Source: Candidatus Binatia bacterium
Lineage (GTDB): Bacteria > Desulfobacterota > Binatia > UBA9968 > JAJDTQ01
Direction: 5' to 3'
DNA length: 64,000 bases
Assembly: GCA_951813575.1 (NCBI GenBank)
Contig: OX638375.1
Span: forward strand, 2,991,042 to 3,055,041
A model generated the notes under the pieces. That model did no database searches, was not told the DNA's origin, and saw only the letters and a program-made list of their open reading frames with translations. The first letter of the stretch is position 1; the number at the start of each line of letters is the position of its first letter. Both the position numbers and the translations under genes were made by a program. Shown here piece after piece: positions 38,301 to 48,032 of the stretch.

Positions 38301-38824
38301 TAGCGATCGTCGAAGATTTCCCGATAGGCTTCGGCCACTTTCCTGGCCTGCTCCATGGAGCCCAGGGTCAGGGCCTTGGCCATCTCGCCGCTCAGGCAGC
38401 CGCTCAGGGCGATGATGCCGGCGTTGAACTCCCCCAGCAGCTCCTTGTCGACCCGCGGCTTGTAGTAGAAACCCTCGGTGAAGCCGTGGGTGACCAGCTT
38501 GCAGAGGTTGCGGTAGCCCTCGTTGTTCATGGCCAGCAGGATCAGGTGGTGGTTGTGTTCCCTGTTGCCGCGGTCGATTCCCTGACGCTCGTAGCGGCTC
38601 CCCGGGGCCACGTAGACCTCGCAGCCGAGGACCGGCTTGATGCCGGACGCCACCGCCTTTCGGTAGAACTCCACCGCGCCGAACATGTTGCCGTGGTCGG
38701 TCATGGCGATGGCCGGCTGGCCGAGGGCCTTGGCCCGCTCGATCAGCGGGTCGATCTTGTTGGCGCCGTCGAGCAGGCTGTACTGGGTGTGGCAGTGGAG
38801 GTGTACGAAGTTGTGGTTGCTCAT
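35357..38824 (-). CDS. dnaE: DNA polymerase III alpha subunit
   Basis: An 1155-residue C-family replicative polymerase. The N-terminal PHP domain begins with [16 protein letters not shown]. The catalytic palm contains the acidic motif PDIDVDF near residue 405. The fingers/beta-binding region is present, and the OB-fold C-terminus ([20 protein letters not shown]) is intact. Length is normal for DnaE1. It lies 22 bases downstream of guaA on the same strand, and hflX follows with a 1-base overlap. Confidence 0.98.
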   Translation of the reverse strand: MSNHNFVHLHCHTQYSLLDGANKIDPLIERAKALGQPAIAMTDHGNMFGAVEFYRKAVASGIKPVLGCEVYVAPGSRYERQGIDRGNREHNHHLILLAMNNEGYRNLCKLVTHGFTEGFYYKPRVDKELLGEFNAGIIALSGCLSGEMAKALTLGSMEQARKVAEAYREIFDDRYYLEAQDNKLPLQEKVNAGILELSKDLSLPIVATNDCHYLDPEDAQAHDILLCIQTGKGHNDPNRMKMDTEELFLKSTDQMLEGFAHLPDAVDQSAAIAERCNVEIEFGKYHFPHYEAPDAQSLDDYLDARARQGLDDRLRDAGEVDRDAYRERLEYELGVIKSMQFPGYFLIVADFINYAKDEGIPVGPGRGSAAGSLVAYALRITDLDPIRHNLLFERFLNPERRSMPDIDVDFCIRGRDQVIQYVKEKYGADKVAQITTFGTLKAKAAIRDVGRAVGLSFAETDAIAKLVPASRQGFDCSLTDALKQEPQLNRLADDDPRIANLINHALRLEGLTRHSSTHAAGVVISNLPLVDHLPLYQDRDGNIVTQYDMSSVEKIGLVKFDFLGLKTLTLIHDCLDLIRETRGDAPDIQKIALDDPEAYRLVGSGNTTGIFQLESTGIREMSVRIKPNCFEDLVAILALYRPGPLDSGMAEEYIKRKSGKEKVSYLHPQLQPILKDTYGVIVYQEQVMQIAQTMANYSLGDADILRRAMGKKDPEEMASQRQRFIEGAGANGIRKEHATAIFDQMETFARYGFNKSHSAAYALVSYHTAWLKTHYPVEFMAALMSSEMGDTDKVIKNLAECREQGVEVLPPDVNEGGARFTVAGERIRFGLSAVKNVGEKAVEAIRETREHTGPFQSLFDFCRRVDLKVVNRRVVESLVKCGAFDSTGQYRARLMASLDDALKTGQSSQRDRDSSQFGMFDLLEAPPKDPMDAYESVEEWTGSQLLAFEKETVGFYVTGHPLDRFEESLKRLRALAANQVRANGNNGDVTMVGVVTALKLKNTKKGERYANFNLEDKTGFVDTIAWPDTYRQTADCIGRDDPIRVKGRLDIGEERITLIANDILPLEEACAQAITAPSNHTPREVHFFLTESHRQELQAFHDFIAGEQGKASVYLHMTTAARETKVIGPADFRINPSRALLDTVHRKFGITSRSS

Positions 38825-38846
38825 CTTCGGAATCGTCTTCCTTTGC

Positions 38847-40379
38847 TCACTCCCATTCGATGGTGGCCGGCGGCTTGGACGAGATGTCGTAGACCACCCG
38901 GTTGATGCCGCGCACCTCGTTGATGATGCGGTTGGAGATGCGGCCCAGCAGCGCCGGCGGAAGCGTGACCCAGTCCGCGGTCATGCCGTCCTGGCTCTCC
39001 ACCGCCCTTACCGCCGCCACGTTCTCGTAGGTGCGCTCGTCGCCCATGACGCCTACGGTGCGAATGGGCAGCAGGACGGCGAAGGACTGCCAGATGCGTT
39101 CGTAGAGCCCGGCGTTGCGCACCTCCTCCACCACGATGGCGTCGGCCGCCCGCAGGATCCCAAGGCGCTCCTCGGTGACGTCGCCGAGGATGCGGATGGC
39201 CAGCCCCGGTCCGGGAAACGGCTGCCGGTGGATCCAGCGGTCCGGCAGGCCCAGCTCCCGGCCCAGCTCGCGGACCTCGTCCTTGAACAGCTCCCGCAAG
39301 GGCTCCACCAGCTCGAACTTCATGCTTTCCGGGAGTCCGCCGACGTTGTGGTGGCTCTTGATGAGCGCGGACGGGCCGGCATGGGGCACCGACTCGATGA
39401 CGTCGGGATAGAGGGTCCCCTGGCACAGGAACGGGAAGTCGCCGAGCTTGCGGGTCTCGTCCTCGAATACGCGGATGAAGAGGTTGCCGATGCGCTTGCG
39501 CTTCTCTTCCGGGTCCTCCACCCCTTCCAGGACGTCGAGGAAGCGCCGGGACGCGTCCACGTAGCGGAAGCCTTCCCCGAAACGTTGCCCCATGACCCCG
39601 GACACCGCTTCCGCCTCCCCCTGCCGCAGCAGCCCGTTGTTGACGAAGACGCAGACCAGCCGGTCGCCGACGGCGCGGTGCACCAAAGTGGCGGCCACCG
39701 ACGAGTCGACCCCGCCGCTCAGGCCGCACAGCACCCGCGCGTCGCCCACCTGACGGCGGATCCGCTCCACCGAGGCGGTGGCGAAGTGCTCCATGTCCCA
39801 ATCCGCGGCGCACCGGCAGATCCGGAACAGGAAGTTCTCCAGGATCGTCCGCCCCTTCCGGGTGTGCGCCACCTCGGGGTGGAACTGGAGGCCGTAGAAG
39901 CGCCGCCGGCCGTCGGCGAACGCGGCGATGGGTGAGTTGCCGGTGTGGGCGATCACGGACCAGTCGTGGGGCAGCGACGTCATCCGGTCGCCGTGGCTCA
40001 TCCATACGCTCTGGCCGGCGTCCGAATCGAGTCCGGCGAAGAGGTCCGTGGCGTCGTCGATGGTCAGGTCGGCGAGCCCGTATTCCCGTTCCGTGGCTTC
40101 GGCTACCCCGCCGCCCATGGCCTGGTTGATGATGCCCATGCCGTAGCAGATGCCCAGGAAGGGCACGGGCAGCCGGAACAGCTCCGCTCCCACCCTGGGC
40201 GCGCCGCTGCTATAGACGCTGGCGGGACCGCCGGACAGGATGACCCCGGCGGGCTCCAGCCGGGCCAGCCGTTCCACGGGAGTGTCGAAAGGGTGTATCT
40301 CGCAGTAGACGCGCGCTTCGCGTACACGGCGGGCGATGAGCTGCGTGTACTGCGATCCGAAGTCCAGGATGACGATCAT
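38847..40379 (-). CDS. guaA: GMP synthase (glutamine-hydrolysing)
   Basis: A 510-residue enzyme converting XMP to GMP. The class I glutaminase domain has [13 protein letters not shown] with the nucleophilic Cys and the downstream HPEVAHT. The ATP pyrophosphatase domain contains [14 protein letters not shown]. The dimerisation C-terminus ends ...[11 protein letters not shown]. Its start overlaps the guaB stop by 4 bases, so the two steps from IMP to GMP are translated together. Confidence 0.98.
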   Translation of the reverse strand: MIVILDFGSQYTQLIARRVREARVYCEIHPFDTPVERLARLEPAGVILSGGPASVYSSGAPRVGAELFRLPVPFLGICYGMGIINQAMGGGVAEATEREYGLADLTIDDATDLFAGLDSDAGQSVWMSHGDRMTSLPHDWSVIAHTGNSPIAAFADGRRRFYGLQFHPEVAHTRKGRTILENFLFRICRCAADWDMEHFATASVERIRRQVGDARVLCGLSGGVDSSVAATLVHRAVGDRLVCVFVNNGLLRQGEAEAVSGVMGQRFGEGFRYVDASRRFLDVLEGVEDPEEKRKRIGNLFIRVFEDETRKLGDFPFLCQGTLYPDVIESVPHAGPSALIKSHHNVGGLPESMKFELVEPLRELFKDEVRELGRELGLPDRWIHRQPFPGPGLAIRILGDVTEERLGILRAADAIVVEEVRNAGLYERIWQSFAVLLPIRTVGVMGDERTYENVAAVRAVESQDGMTADWVTLPPALLGRISNRIINEVRGINRVVYDISSKPPATIEWE

Positions 40380-41842
40380 TCTCTGCGATAGTTGGGCGCT
40401 TCGTTGGTGATGAAGACGTCGTGGACGTGGCCCTCGGTGAGGCCCGCGGCGGTGACCTGCATGAACCGCGCCTTGTCCTGCAGTTCATGGATGTTGGTGC
40501 AGCCCACGTAGCCCATGCCGGCGCGGACGCCGCCGATGAGCTGGTAGACGTTGGCCGCCAGCGTGCCGCGGTAGGGGACCTGGCCTTCCACCCCTTCCGG
40601 CACGAGCTTCACCTCTTCCTCGATGTCGTCCTGGGCGTAGCGGTCCCTGCTGCCTTCCCGCATGGCGCCGATGGAGCCCATGCCGCGATAGACCTTGTAG
40701 GTCCGGCCCTGGTAGAGCACCGTTTCTCCCGGGCTTTCCTCGCAGCCGCCGAACAGGGTGCCGATCATCACGGCGTTGGCGCCCGCCGCCAGCGCCTTGG
40801 TGATGTCGCCGGAATACTTGATGCCGCCGTCGGACACCAGCGGGACGCCGGTGCGGGCGCCCACCCGGGCGCAGTCGGCGATGGCGCTGAGCTGGGGGAC
40901 GCCGACGCCGGAGACCACCCGGGTGGTGCAGATGGAGCCCGGTCCGACCCCCACCTTGACACCGTTGGCGCCGGCGTCGATCAGCGCCTGGGTGCCGTGG
41001 GCCGTGGCCACGTTGCCGGCGACGAGCTCGAGCTCCGGATAGTCGGCGCGGATCCGCGCCACCGTCTCCAGCACCTTGGCGGAGTGGCCGTGGGCCGTGT
41101 CCACCGCGATCACGTCGACGCCGGCCCGCACCAGCGCCTCCACCCGTTCCTCCCGGTCCGTCCCCACGCCCACCGCGGCACCCACCCGCAGTTGGCCGCG
41201 GTCGTCCTTGCACGCCATCGGATGGCGGGTCTTCTTCTCGATGTCCTTGACCGTGATCAGGCCCTTCAGCCGGTAGTTCCCGTCCACCACCAGCAGCTTC
41301 TCGATCCGGTGGCGGTGCAGGAGCTCCTGAGCCTCGTCGAGGTCGACGCCGTCCGGAACGGTGACCAGGTCTTCCTTGGTCATCAGCTCGTCGACGCAGC
41401 GGTCGAGGTTCTTCTCGAAGCGGAGGTCGCGGTTGGTGAGGATGCCCACCAGGCGGCCGCCCAGTGTCACCGGCAGGCCCGAGATCCCGTGCTGGTCCAT
41501 CAGCTCCCGGGCCTCGGCGATCTTCTGGTGCGGGCTCACGGTGACGGGGTCCGAGATCATACCGCTCTCGAACTTCTTGACCTTCTCTATCTCCCGGGCC
41601 TGCGCCTCCACCGACATGTTGCGGTGGATGAAGCCCATGCCGCCCTCCTGGGCCATGGCGATGGCGGTCCGGGCCTCGGTGACCGTGTCCATGGCGGCGC
41701 TCAGGAGGGGGATGTTGAGCTGGATGCGTTCCGTCAACCGGGTGGAGACATCCGTGTCGCGCGGCAGAATCGACGATTCCGCGGGCACCAGCAGCACGTC
41801 ATCGAACGTGAGCCCAATGGGCAAGACTTCCTGGTCGAGCAT
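40376..41842 (-). CDS. guaB: IMP dehydrogenase
   Basis: A 488-residue enzyme oxidising IMP to XMP with NAD. The TIM barrel has the catalytic loop [15 protein letters not shown] with the active Cys, and CBS domains are inserted at about residues 90-205. It heads the guaBA operon. The leader at 41843-41950 contains an 8-codon reading frame and an intrinsic terminator, suggesting attenuation of this operon. Confidence 0.98.
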   Translation of the reverse strand: MLDQEVLPIGLTFDDVLLVPAESSILPRDTDVSTRLTERIQLNIPLLSAAMDTVTEARTAIAMAQEGGMGFIHRNMSVEAQAREIEKVKKFESGMISDPVTVSPHQKIAEARELMDQHGISGLPVTLGGRLVGILTNRDLRFEKNLDRCVDELMTKEDLVTVPDGVDLDEAQELLHRHRIEKLLVVDGNYRLKGLITVKDIEKKTRHPMACKDDRGQLRVGAAVGVGTDREERVEALVRAGVDVIAVDTAHGHSAKVLETVARIRADYPELELVAGNVATAHGTQALIDAGANGVKVGVGPGSICTTRVVSGVGVPQLSAIADCARVGARTGVPLVSDGGIKYSGDITKALAAGANAVMIGTLFGGCEESPGETVLYQGRTYKVYRGMGSIGAMREGSRDRYAQDDIEEEVKLVPEGVEGQVPYRGTLAANVYQLIGGVRAGMGYVGCTNIHELQDKARFMQVTAAGLTEGHVHDVFITNEAPNYRRE

Positions 41843-41877
41843 CCTTCACCTCGAAGCGAACGGCGCCAAAACGGTAC

Positions 41878-41906
41878 AAAAAAAGCCCAGACTTCCGCCT
41901 GGGCTT
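41878..41906 (-). terminator. intrinsic terminator in the guaB leader (candidate attenuator)
   Basis: On the minus strand AAGCCCAG (from 41906) pairs with CTGGGCTT around the loop GCGGAAGT and is followed by seven T residues (41884-41878). The T tract ends 36 bases before the guaB start, and there is no minus-strand gene upstream that needs ending (comM is divergent). It is therefore positioned to reduce guaBA transcription. Confidence 0.75.
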
Positions 41907-41911
41907 CCCGG

Positions 41912-41938
41912 TCACTCCAGCGTCATCATGTTGTGCAT
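41912..41938 (-). CDS. 8-codon leader peptide ahead of the guaB terminator
   Basis: The frame MHNMMTLE is preceded by a near-perfect AGGAGGT and ends 5 bases before the terminator stem. Position and a strong ribosome site suggest real translation, and a ribosome at its stop could mask the terminator. Codon content (His, Asn, Met, Met, Thr, Leu, Glu) does not point to one amino acid or to guanine directly. The peptide may only position ribosomes. Confidence 0.55.
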   Translation of the reverse strand: MHNMMTLE

Positions 41939-42092
41939 GACACCTCCTAGCAAGATTTTTTTGTGCTGGCAAGGTCCCTTTTCAGGCGTATCCGGACTCG
42001 ATTTTCCTGCCTAATGATTTCGGGCGGTTAGGGACCTTCGAGCCGAGAGGGGCCTAAAGTTCCGGGTCCACGGGCCGATAGGTCAGTAGAGC

Positions 42093-43619
42093 ATGCTTGC
42101 AAGGATTTTCGGAGCGTCGCTCCACGGCATCGACGCGCTCAAGGTGGCGGTGGAAGTCGATATCGCGTCGGGACTGCCGGAGCTGGCAATGGTGGGGCTC
42201 CCGGAGGGCGCCGTGCGCGAGAGCAAGGTGCGCGTGCGCGCGGCGTTGAGGAACTGCGGCTACCCGTTCCCGCCTCGGAGGATTACCGTCAACCTCGCCC
42301 CCGCGGACGTCAAGAAGGAGGGGTCGGGCTACGACCTGCCCATGGCCATGGGCATCGTGGCGGCTCAAGGCGCCGTTGAGCTTACACGCCTCGCCGACTA
42401 CCTGATGGTGGGCGAGCTGTCCCTGGACGGCGCCGTCAAGCCCGTGCGCGGCGCGCTGCCCATCGCGGCCGCAGTGCGGCGCCAGGGTCTCAAGGGCCTG
42501 ATCCTGCCCCGCGCCAACAGCGCCGAGGCGGCGGCGGTGCAGGACATCGAGGTCTTCGGGGTGGAGAGCCTTGCGGAGGTCGTGGAGTTCCTGAACGGCG
42601 CGCGGGAGATCGCGCCCACGCGGGTGGACCTTGCCCTTCTGTTCCGCCGGCACGCCGTCCACGACGCCGACTTCAGCGAAGTCCGCGGACAGCCCCACGT
42701 CAAGCGGGCGCTGGAGGTGGCCGCCGCCGGCGGGCACAACGTCCTCCTGATGGGGCCACCCGGCTCCGGCAAGACCATGCTGGCCAAGCGGCTTTCCACC
42801 ATCCTGCCGGACCTGACCCTGGTCGAAGCCCTTGAGACCACCAAGATCCACAGCATCACCGGAGTCCTTGGCGACAGCGCCCTGGTGGCGGTCCGACCGT
42901 TCCGGGCGCCGCATCATACCATCTCCGATGCCGGGATGGTGGGCGGCGGCACCGTGCCCAGGCCCGGGGAGGTGTCGCTGGCCCACAACGGCGTGCTCTT
43001 TCTCGACGAGGCGCCGGAGTTCCGCCGCAACGTCCTCGAGGTCCTGCGCCAACCCCTGGAAGACGGCCGCATCACTGTGGCGCGGGCCGCCGGCTCCATC
43101 GACTATCCGGCCGCGTTCATGCTGGTGGCGGCCATGAACCCCTGTCCCTGCGGGTTCTTCTCGGATCCGCAGAAGGAATGCCGCTGCACCCCCGGGCAGA
43201 TCGCCCGGTACCGCTCCAGGATTTCCGGGCCGCTGCTCGATCGCATCGACATCCAGGTGGAAGTGCCGGCGGTGGCATACGAGGCGCTGGCGTCCCGGGC
43301 GCCGGGCGAGCCCTCCGAGGCCATCCGTGAGCGGGTCAACCGTGCGCGGGCCGTGCAGGCGGAGCGCTTCGGGCAGGCCGGCATCCACGCCAACGCCCGC
43401 ATGAGCGCTCGCGACGTCCAGCGCCACTGCCGGGTGGACCCGGCCGGCGAGCAGCTCCTGGAGACCGCCATCAGGAGGCTCGGACTGAGCGCCCGCGCCT
43501 ACGTGCGGATCCTGAAGGTCAGCCGCACCATCGCCGACCTCAAGGACGCCGAAGAGATCCGGCCGCCGCACATCGCCGAAGCCATCCAGTATCGCGGCAT
43601 GGACCGGCCGCCGTTTTGA
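42093..43619 (+). CDS. comM: YifB/ComM-family Mg-chelatase-like AAA+ ATPase
   Basis: A 508-residue protein. The N-terminal ChlI domain carries VGLPEGAVRESKVRVRAAL. The AAA+ domain has Walker A GPPGSGKTMLAKRL and Walker B VLFLDEAPEF. The C-terminal half has the C-P-C-G-F and GPLLDRIDIQVEVP motifs. ComM acts as a branch-migration helicase in natural transformation in other bacteria. It is divergent from guaBA; the 42010-42092 region may hold its promoter. Confidence 0.95.
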   Translation: MLARIFGASLHGIDALKVAVEVDIASGLPELAMVGLPEGAVRESKVRVRAALRNCGYPFPPRRITVNLAPADVKKEGSGYDLPMAMGIVAAQGAVELTRLADYLMVGELSLDGAVKPVRGALPIAAAVRRQGLKGLILPRANSAEAAAVQDIEVFGVESLAEVVEFLNGAREIAPTRVDLALLFRRHAVHDADFSEVRGQPHVKRALEVAAAGGHNVLLMGPPGSGKTMLAKRLSTILPDLTLVEALETTKIHSITGVLGDSALVAVRPFRAPHHTISDAGMVGGGTVPRPGEVSLAHNGVLFLDEAPEFRRNVLEVLRQPLEDGRITVARAAGSIDYPAAFMLVAAMNPCPCGFFSDPQKECRCTPGQIARYRSRISGPLLDRIDIQVEVPAVAYEALASRAPGEPSEAIRERVNRARAVQAERFGQAGIHANARMSARDVQRHCRVDPAGEQLLETAIRRLGLSARAYVRILKVSRTIADLKDAEEIRPPHIAEAIQYRGMDRPPF

Positions 43620-43633
43620 GTCGGTGTGGTTTC

Positions 43634-43648
43634 TATCAGTATCTGATA
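43634..43648. promoter_or_regulatory. 15-bp palindrome upstream of parD, candidate operator
   Basis: The sequence TATCAG-TAT-CTGATA is a perfect inverted repeat ending 27 bases before the parD ATG at 43676. ParD antitoxins with ribbon-helix-helix domains repress through such sites. Confidence 0.5.
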
Positions 43649-43675
43649 TTATTGGACATGTCGCGGAGGCCGACT

Positions 43676-43930
43676 ATGCCAAACGTTCACCTTACGGTGC
43701 CGATGGAAGCCTATATCAAGGGACAGATCGAATCCGGCGCTTACGCCAATCTGAGCGAGGTGGTGCGGGCGGGCATCCGGTTGCTGATGGAACGGGACGG
43801 CGCGCGTCAGTTCTACGCCTTGAAGGCTGAACTGGAGCACGCCGTGCGCGAGGCGGAGGCGGGGGAGTTCGACGCCTTCGATCCCGACGCCTTCGACCCT
43901 GAAGCCTTCCGGCGGCATTCCGGGGCATGA
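43676..43930 (+). CDS. parD: ParD-like antitoxin
   Basis: An 84-residue ribbon-helix-helix antitoxin. The N-terminal MPNVHLTVPMEAYIKGQIES and YANLSEVVRAGIRLLM are typical of ParD. The C-terminal acidic tail (DAFDPDAFDPEAF) should wrap the toxin. The start at 43676 is preferred because the preceding in-frame residues lie in the palindromic promoter region. The last 4 bases (ATGA) overlap the toxin start. Confidence 0.9.
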   Translation: MPNVHLTVPMEAYIKGQIESGAYANLSEVVRAGIRLLMERDGARQFYALKAELEHAVREAEAGEFDAFDPDAFDPEAFRRHSGA

Positions 43931-44244
43931 GCACCCGGCTATCCCGTTTGGCGCGACGGGATCTGGAGGACATCCGCCGTTACACGCTGGACACTTGGGG
44001 CCGCGAACAGTGGGCGAAATACTACCAATGGTTGGTCCGCGCATTCGAGGGCATCATGGCCAATCCGGATCGCGGGCGCGACCGAAGTCTGTTCGCCGCG
44101 GGCATGCGCTCGGTCAAGTACGGAAGGCACGTCATCTTCTTCGCCCGAATCCAGGCGGCGGATAACAATCCGGTGATCCTGCGGATCGTCCATCAACGCC
44201 GCAACATGCCCGCCTTGGTCTACTTCGAGGATCTGGACGGCTGA
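43927..44244 (+). CDS. parE: ParE-family toxin
   Basis: A 105-residue protein with the ParE/RelE fold. The helix RLARRDLEDIRRYTLDTWG and the strand region MRSVKYGRHVIFF are typical. The 4-base ATGA overlap with parD couples translation. It ends 25 bases inside pyrD on the opposite strand, so the two convergent genes overlap. ParE toxins poison DNA gyrase in other systems. Confidence 0.9.
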   Translation: MSTRLSRLARRDLEDIRRYTLDTWGREQWAKYYQWLVRAFEGIMANPDRGRDRSLFAAGMRSVKYGRHVIFFARIQAADNNPVILRIVHQRRNMPALVYFEDLDG

Positions 44245-45335
44245 GAAATCGTGATCTCCGACACGTGCCGGACCCCATTCCGGTCCATGGCCTGTAGAAG
44301 CTCCTCCACCATCCTCCTGGCGATCATCGGTCCGCGGTACGGAAGGGCGCTGTGGAGCTGGACCAGCGGGCAGCCGCTCTCCTTCATCATGGTGTAGGCG
44401 TCGCCGCCGTCGAAGATTCCGCCGTTGCCCACCAGCGGGAGGCGGCCCTCCAGCCGTGCCGCGGCGCCGCGGACCTGGTCCCGCGCCTTGGGGAAGAGCG
44501 GAGGGCCGCTGTAGCCGCCCTTGGCAGGATCCGGGTTGAACGCGGGATCGATGGTGGTGTTGCCCATGACGACGGCGTCGATCGCGGGATCCAGCAGCTC
44601 CCGGCACTTGGTCAACGCGATGTCGCGGAGAATCGGCGGCATGTCCGGGGCGAACTTGGGCCAGAGGGGCTTTCGCCGCGCCATGCCGGCGGACCGCGCC
44701 AGGTCGTCGGCCTTTTTCACCAGGCCGGTCAGCAAGTTGTCCAGCCGGCTGCCTTCCTGCAACTCCCGCAGATTCAGGGTGTTGGGCGAGCTGATGCAGA
44801 TTTCGAAGAAGTCCGCGTACGGGTGGAGCTTTTCCAGGGAATAGGCATAGTCCCCGAAGGCGTCGTCGATGGGCGTTTGCAGCGCCTTGCCGAGGCTGAT
44901 CCCCAGGGGAACCGGCAGCCCGGGCTGGCGTTCCAGCACCCCGGCCAGGGTGTCCGCGCCCCGGTTGTTGAACCCGAGACGGTTCCACAGCGCCCGGTTC
45001 GGTACGTCCCGGAACAGGCGCGGCCGCGGGTTCCCCGGCTGGCCGTCACGGGGCGTCACGGATCCCACCGTGATGAAGCCGAAGCCGAGCGCCGCCAGCG
45101 CGGGCGCGGCGATGCCGTTCTTGTCGAACCCGGCGGCGAGGCCGATGGGATTTCGGAAGCGCATACCGCACAGGGTCTGCTCGAGGCGGGGCTCCGGCGC
45201 CCGGTCGCGTCCGGCCAGAAGCGCCTGCAGCCACGGCCGGGAATTCGCCCGCCGCAGCAGGCCCAGGGCGCCGTTGTGCGCGGTCTCGGCATCCAGGCGG
45301 AACAGCAGCGGCGCCAGGAGTTTCTCGTAGAGCAT
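44220..45335 (-). CDS. pyrD: dihydroorotate dehydrogenase, class 2 (quinone)
   Basis: A 371-residue membrane-associated flavoenzyme. The N-terminal membrane-association helix (MLYEKLLAPLLFRLDAETAHN) defines the class 2 form. The motifs GLAAGFDKNG, SSPNTLNLRELQ and LPLVGNGGIFDG are present. The ATG at 45335 is chosen over upstream frame. It is 19 bases downstream of pyrB and probably co-transcribed; its 3' end overlaps parE by 25 bases. It feeds electrons to quinone while making orotate. Confidence 0.96.
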   Translation of the reverse strand: MLYEKLLAPLLFRLDAETAHNGALGLLRRANSRPWLQALLAGRDRAPEPRLEQTLCGMRFRNPIGLAAGFDKNGIAAPALAALGFGFITVGSVTPRDGQPGNPRPRLFRDVPNRALWNRLGFNNRGADTLAGVLERQPGLPVPLGISLGKALQTPIDDAFGDYAYSLEKLHPYADFFEICISSPNTLNLRELQEGSRLDNLLTGLVKKADDLARSAGMARRKPLWPKFAPDMPPILRDIALTKCRELLDPAIDAVVMGNTTIDPAFNPDPAKGGYSGPPLFPKARDQVRGAAARLEGRLPLVGNGGIFDGGDAYTMMKESGCPLVQLHSALPYRGPMIARRMVEELLQAMDRNGVRHVSEITISQPSRSSK

Positions 45336-45354
45336 CGACGGAGAGCCGCGCGGT

Positions 45355-46290
45355 TCAGTCGCCTTCGAATATCCACTCCAGCAGCGACATCCGGATGAAC
45401 ATGCCGTTGCCCGCCTGCCGGAAGTACCAGGCCCTCGCGTCCGCGTCGACCTCCGGCGGAATCTCCGCCAGCCGCGGCAGCGGGTGCATGAGCACGGCAT
45501 GGGGCTTCATGAGCTCGAGTTGCGCGGGCCCGACGACGAACCTGGAGTGCAGCTCTTCGTCAGCCGCCTCCGGCCCGAGCCTTTCCTTCTGGACCCGTGT
45601 CCAGTAGACCACGTCGCTCTGCGGCAGTGCGTCCTCCAGACGCGACTCCTCGCTGAAGGCCACGTCTTTCTCGCGTAGGTGTTCCTTGATGTCGGAGCCC
45701 ATCCTGAGCGGATCCGGAGCTACGAACAGGATGCGGATGCCGTCGAACTTCGCCAGCAGGTAGGCGAGGGAGCGCGCCGTCCGGCCGTTGGCCAGGTCCC
45801 CGCCGATGGTCACGGTGAGACCGGCGGTGGTGCCGAGGGCCTGGTGGATGGTGTACAGGTCCAGTAGCGCCTGGGTGGGGTGTTGGCCCGCGCCGTCCCC
45901 GGCGTTGATGATGGGCACGGAGCTGTACCGGGCGGCGCGCTCGGCGGCGCCGATCTCGTAGTGCCGCAGGGCGATCACGTCCGGGTAGTATTCGCACAGG
46001 ACCCGTATGGTGTCCTCGAGGCTCTCGCCCTTGATGGCCGAGGAGAACTCGCGGGCGTTCTCGGTGGCCACGACGCTCATTCCAAGGTGCTGGGCCGCGG
46101 CGCCGAAGGACATCCGTGTCCGGGTGGACGGTTCGTAGAAGACGCTGAACAGGGTTTTCCCCCGGTGAAGCTGGGTCAGGGCGAGCTTCTCGGAAGGGAC
46201 GGCCATCCGCCGGCGGAATTCGTCCGCCCGCCGGAACAGCTTGTCCAGGATCGAGCGATCGAACTGCTGGGAATACAGGACGTGTCGCAT
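45355..46290 (-). CDS. pyrB: aspartate carbamoyltransferase
   Basis: A 311-residue enzyme condensing carbamoyl phosphate with aspartate in pyrimidine synthesis. The carbamoyl-phosphate motif STRTRMSFGAA and the aspartate-loop region HPLPRLAEIPPEVD are present. The Met at 46290 (MRHVLYSQQFDR) matches family starts; an in-frame Met at 46341 would add 17 residues. No pyrI regulatory chain is beside it. pyrD follows on the same strand. Confidence 0.95.
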   Translation of the reverse strand: MRHVLYSQQFDRSILDKLFRRADEFRRRMAVPSEKLALTQLHRGKTLFSVFYEPSTRTRMSFGAAAQHLGMSVVATENAREFSSAIKGESLEDTIRVLCEYYPDVIALRHYEIGAAERAARYSSVPIINAGDGAGQHPTQALLDLYTIHQALGTTAGLTVTIGGDLANGRTARSLAYLLAKFDGIRILFVAPDPLRMGSDIKEHLREKDVAFSEESRLEDALPQSDVVYWTRVQKERLGPEAADEELHSRFVVGPAQLELMKPHAVLMHPLPRLAEIPPEVDADARAWYFRQAGNGMFIRMSLLEWIFEGD

Positions 46291-46508
46291 CAACGGCGGT
46301 TGGTTGCTCTCGGGACACACCAGCCCGGACCGGAGGTGCAAGCCTCCGTGGCGGCCGGCTCGTGAATCAGACGAAGCGAACTATAGGTTCTCGCGGCAGT
46401 CACCGCAAGAACCGGATGTCTGGAATGGACTGTCGCCGGAGGGGGAGGAAGCCGGTTGGTCTGACGGACATCGCGGGCCGAGGGAGGCGCGGGATTGCCA
46501 GCGCAGGT
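46291..46508. other. intergenic region, no gene
   Basis: No supported coding frame or RNA is visible. It should contain the pyrB promoter and the end of the small protein gene's transcript. Confidence 0.4.
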
Positions 46509-46736
46509 TTACCCCGCCTCATCCAGAGCCTGTTGCGGCAACTCCGTCTGGGACCCGACGACAACCGGCTGTTGCATGGCGTTCGGGCCGAAGTCGATCT
46601 TGCAGCCGGCGAGTTCGCCGGCGAGCTTGACCTTGCCGCTGTTGACCAGGTGGATGACGACGGCCTTCAGTTCGTCAGGGGTGCTCGCATGTTCGCCTAC
46701 CGCATTGATGACGTCGAGCAGCGTGAGTGACTTCAT
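46509..46736 (-). CDS. 75-aa hypothetical protein
   Basis: A small soluble protein, MKSLTLLDVINAVGEHASTP onward, that I do not recognise. It is preceded by GAGGAA with a 7-base spacing. The first 40 residues look like a helical domain (VINAVGEHASTPDELKAVVI), the remainder is less regular and ends in a glutamine-rich stretch. It stands alone between pyrB and the etf operon. Confidence 0.6.
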   Translation of the reverse strand: MKSLTLLDVINAVGEHASTPDELKAVVIHLVNSGKVKLAGELAGCKIDFGPNAMQQPVVVGSQTELPQQALDEAG

Positions 46737-46959
46737 CGTTGGTTCCTCATTCCAAGGAGATGTTTCTTTGTCCTGATAACGCAAACAACGTGCCATGCGA
46801 TCCGCCACGCCAAGCTGTTGAAATTGCGTGTTTTTCAGGGACTCTCCGTACGTGGCGGTCGACGGGATCGTCGATCTGTGACGTTCTCGTCGACAGTTTC
46901 GTGTCGTCCGGCGAGGCGGCGAGCAACGAGCGACGTCGTATTCGGAAGAGCGCGGATGC
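46737..46959. other. intergenic region, no gene
   Basis: About 220 bases with no convincing coding frame. It separates the small protein from the etfA terminator and may hold the small protein's promoter. Confidence 0.4.
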
Positions 46960-47002
46960 AAAAAAACCCCTCGGTGGCCGGTAACGGCTCGATCCCGAGG
47001 GG
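46960..47002 (-). terminator. etfA operon terminator
   Basis: On the minus strand CCCCTCGG (from 47002) pairs with CCGAGGGG and is followed by seven T residues (46966-46960). It lies 68 bases after the etfA stop, marking the end of the di-iron/ETF operon. Confidence 0.85.
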
Positions 47003-47069
47003 GATTGGCTGATGAATCAGCAGAACAGCCCGTATTTACTACAGTTCGGGCCGCTGTGTCAACAGGTTT

Positions 47070-48032
47070 CTACTTGCGCGCCTTGATCTCTTCGATGAGC
47101 TGGGGGACGATTTTGAAGACGTCGCCGACGATGCCGAGGTCGCACATCTGGAAGATGGGGGCGTCGGCATCCTTGTTGACGGCGACGATCAGCTTGGAAT
47201 CCTTCATGCCGGCCAGATGCTGCACGGCGCCGGAGATGCCGCAGGCGATGTAGAGGTCGGGCTTGACGGTCTTGCCGGTCTGGCCGATCTGCAGGGAGTA
47301 GGGCACCCAGCCCGAGTCCACCACGGCGCGGGTGGCGCCCACGGCGCCGCCCAGAAGGTCCGCCAATTCCCGGAGCATGTCGAAGTTTTCCTCCGCGGCC
47401 AGCCCGCGTCCGCCGGCCACGATGACGTTGGCGCTGTCCAACTGGGGACCCTCGGCCTTGGCGGTGACCTTCTCCTTGAGCCGGACCTTGCGGAGTTCCG
47501 CGTCATCCGGGGTCGCGATCTCCTCCACCACGGGGGTCTTGGGGTTTGGCGCGGGCTCGAAGGCCTTGGGCCTCACGAGCAGCAGCTTGACGTCGTCGTG
47601 CACCAGCGTGGAGGTGTTCCAGTAGCTGGCCCCCAGGGCGGGGATCTTGGCCTCGACGGCCCCGTCCGTGAGGGTGAAGTCCGCCACGTCGGTGATGGCG
47701 CCGCAGTCGAGACTGGCGCTTACGGCCGCGGCCACGTCGCGGCCGCCGTAGCTCGACGCGAACAGCACCACGGCGGGCTTGTGCTGCCGGATCAGGGATT
47801 CCACCACTGCTGCCGCCGGCAGTGTCAGGTAATCGCGAAAGACCGGGTCCGGCGACCGATAGACCTTGCCGGCGCCGTGCCGGCCCAGCAGCTCCACCGC
47901 GTCCTCGGGCGCCGGGCCGAGCAGGATCACCTCCGCGGCGCCCGCCTCGGCGGCCTTGGTGGTCATCTCCAGCGTCGTGGAGGTGACGGCGTCGTCCACC
48001 ACCTCGCCATAGACCCAAATGATATCAGCCAT
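47070..48032 (-). CDS. etfA: electron transfer flavoprotein alpha subunit
   Basis: A 320-residue FixB/EtfA protein. The C-terminal FAD-binding domain has [40 protein letters not shown] and the end [13 protein letters not shown]. It starts right after etfB (adjacent stop and start). With EtfB it forms a FAD/AMP heterodimer that carries electrons between dehydrogenases and a quinone oxidoreductase or an oxygenase. The operon context points to the di-iron protein as a possible partner. Confidence 0.96.
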   Translation of the reverse strand: MADIIWVYGEVVDDAVTSTTLEMTTKAAEAGAAEVILLGPAPEDAVELLGRHGAGKVYRSPDPVFRDYLTLPAAAVVESLIRQHKPAVVLFASSYGGRDVAAAVSASLDCGAITDVADFTLTDGAVEAKIPALGASYWNTSTLVHDDVKLLLVRPKAFEPAPNPKTPVVEEIATPDDAELRKVRLKEKVTAKAEGPQLDSANVIVAGGRGLAAEENFDMLRELADLLGGAVGATRAVVDSGWVPYSLQIGQTGKTVKPDLYIACGISGAVQHLAGMKDSKLIVAVNKDADAPIFQMCDLGIVGDVFKIVPQLIEEIKARK

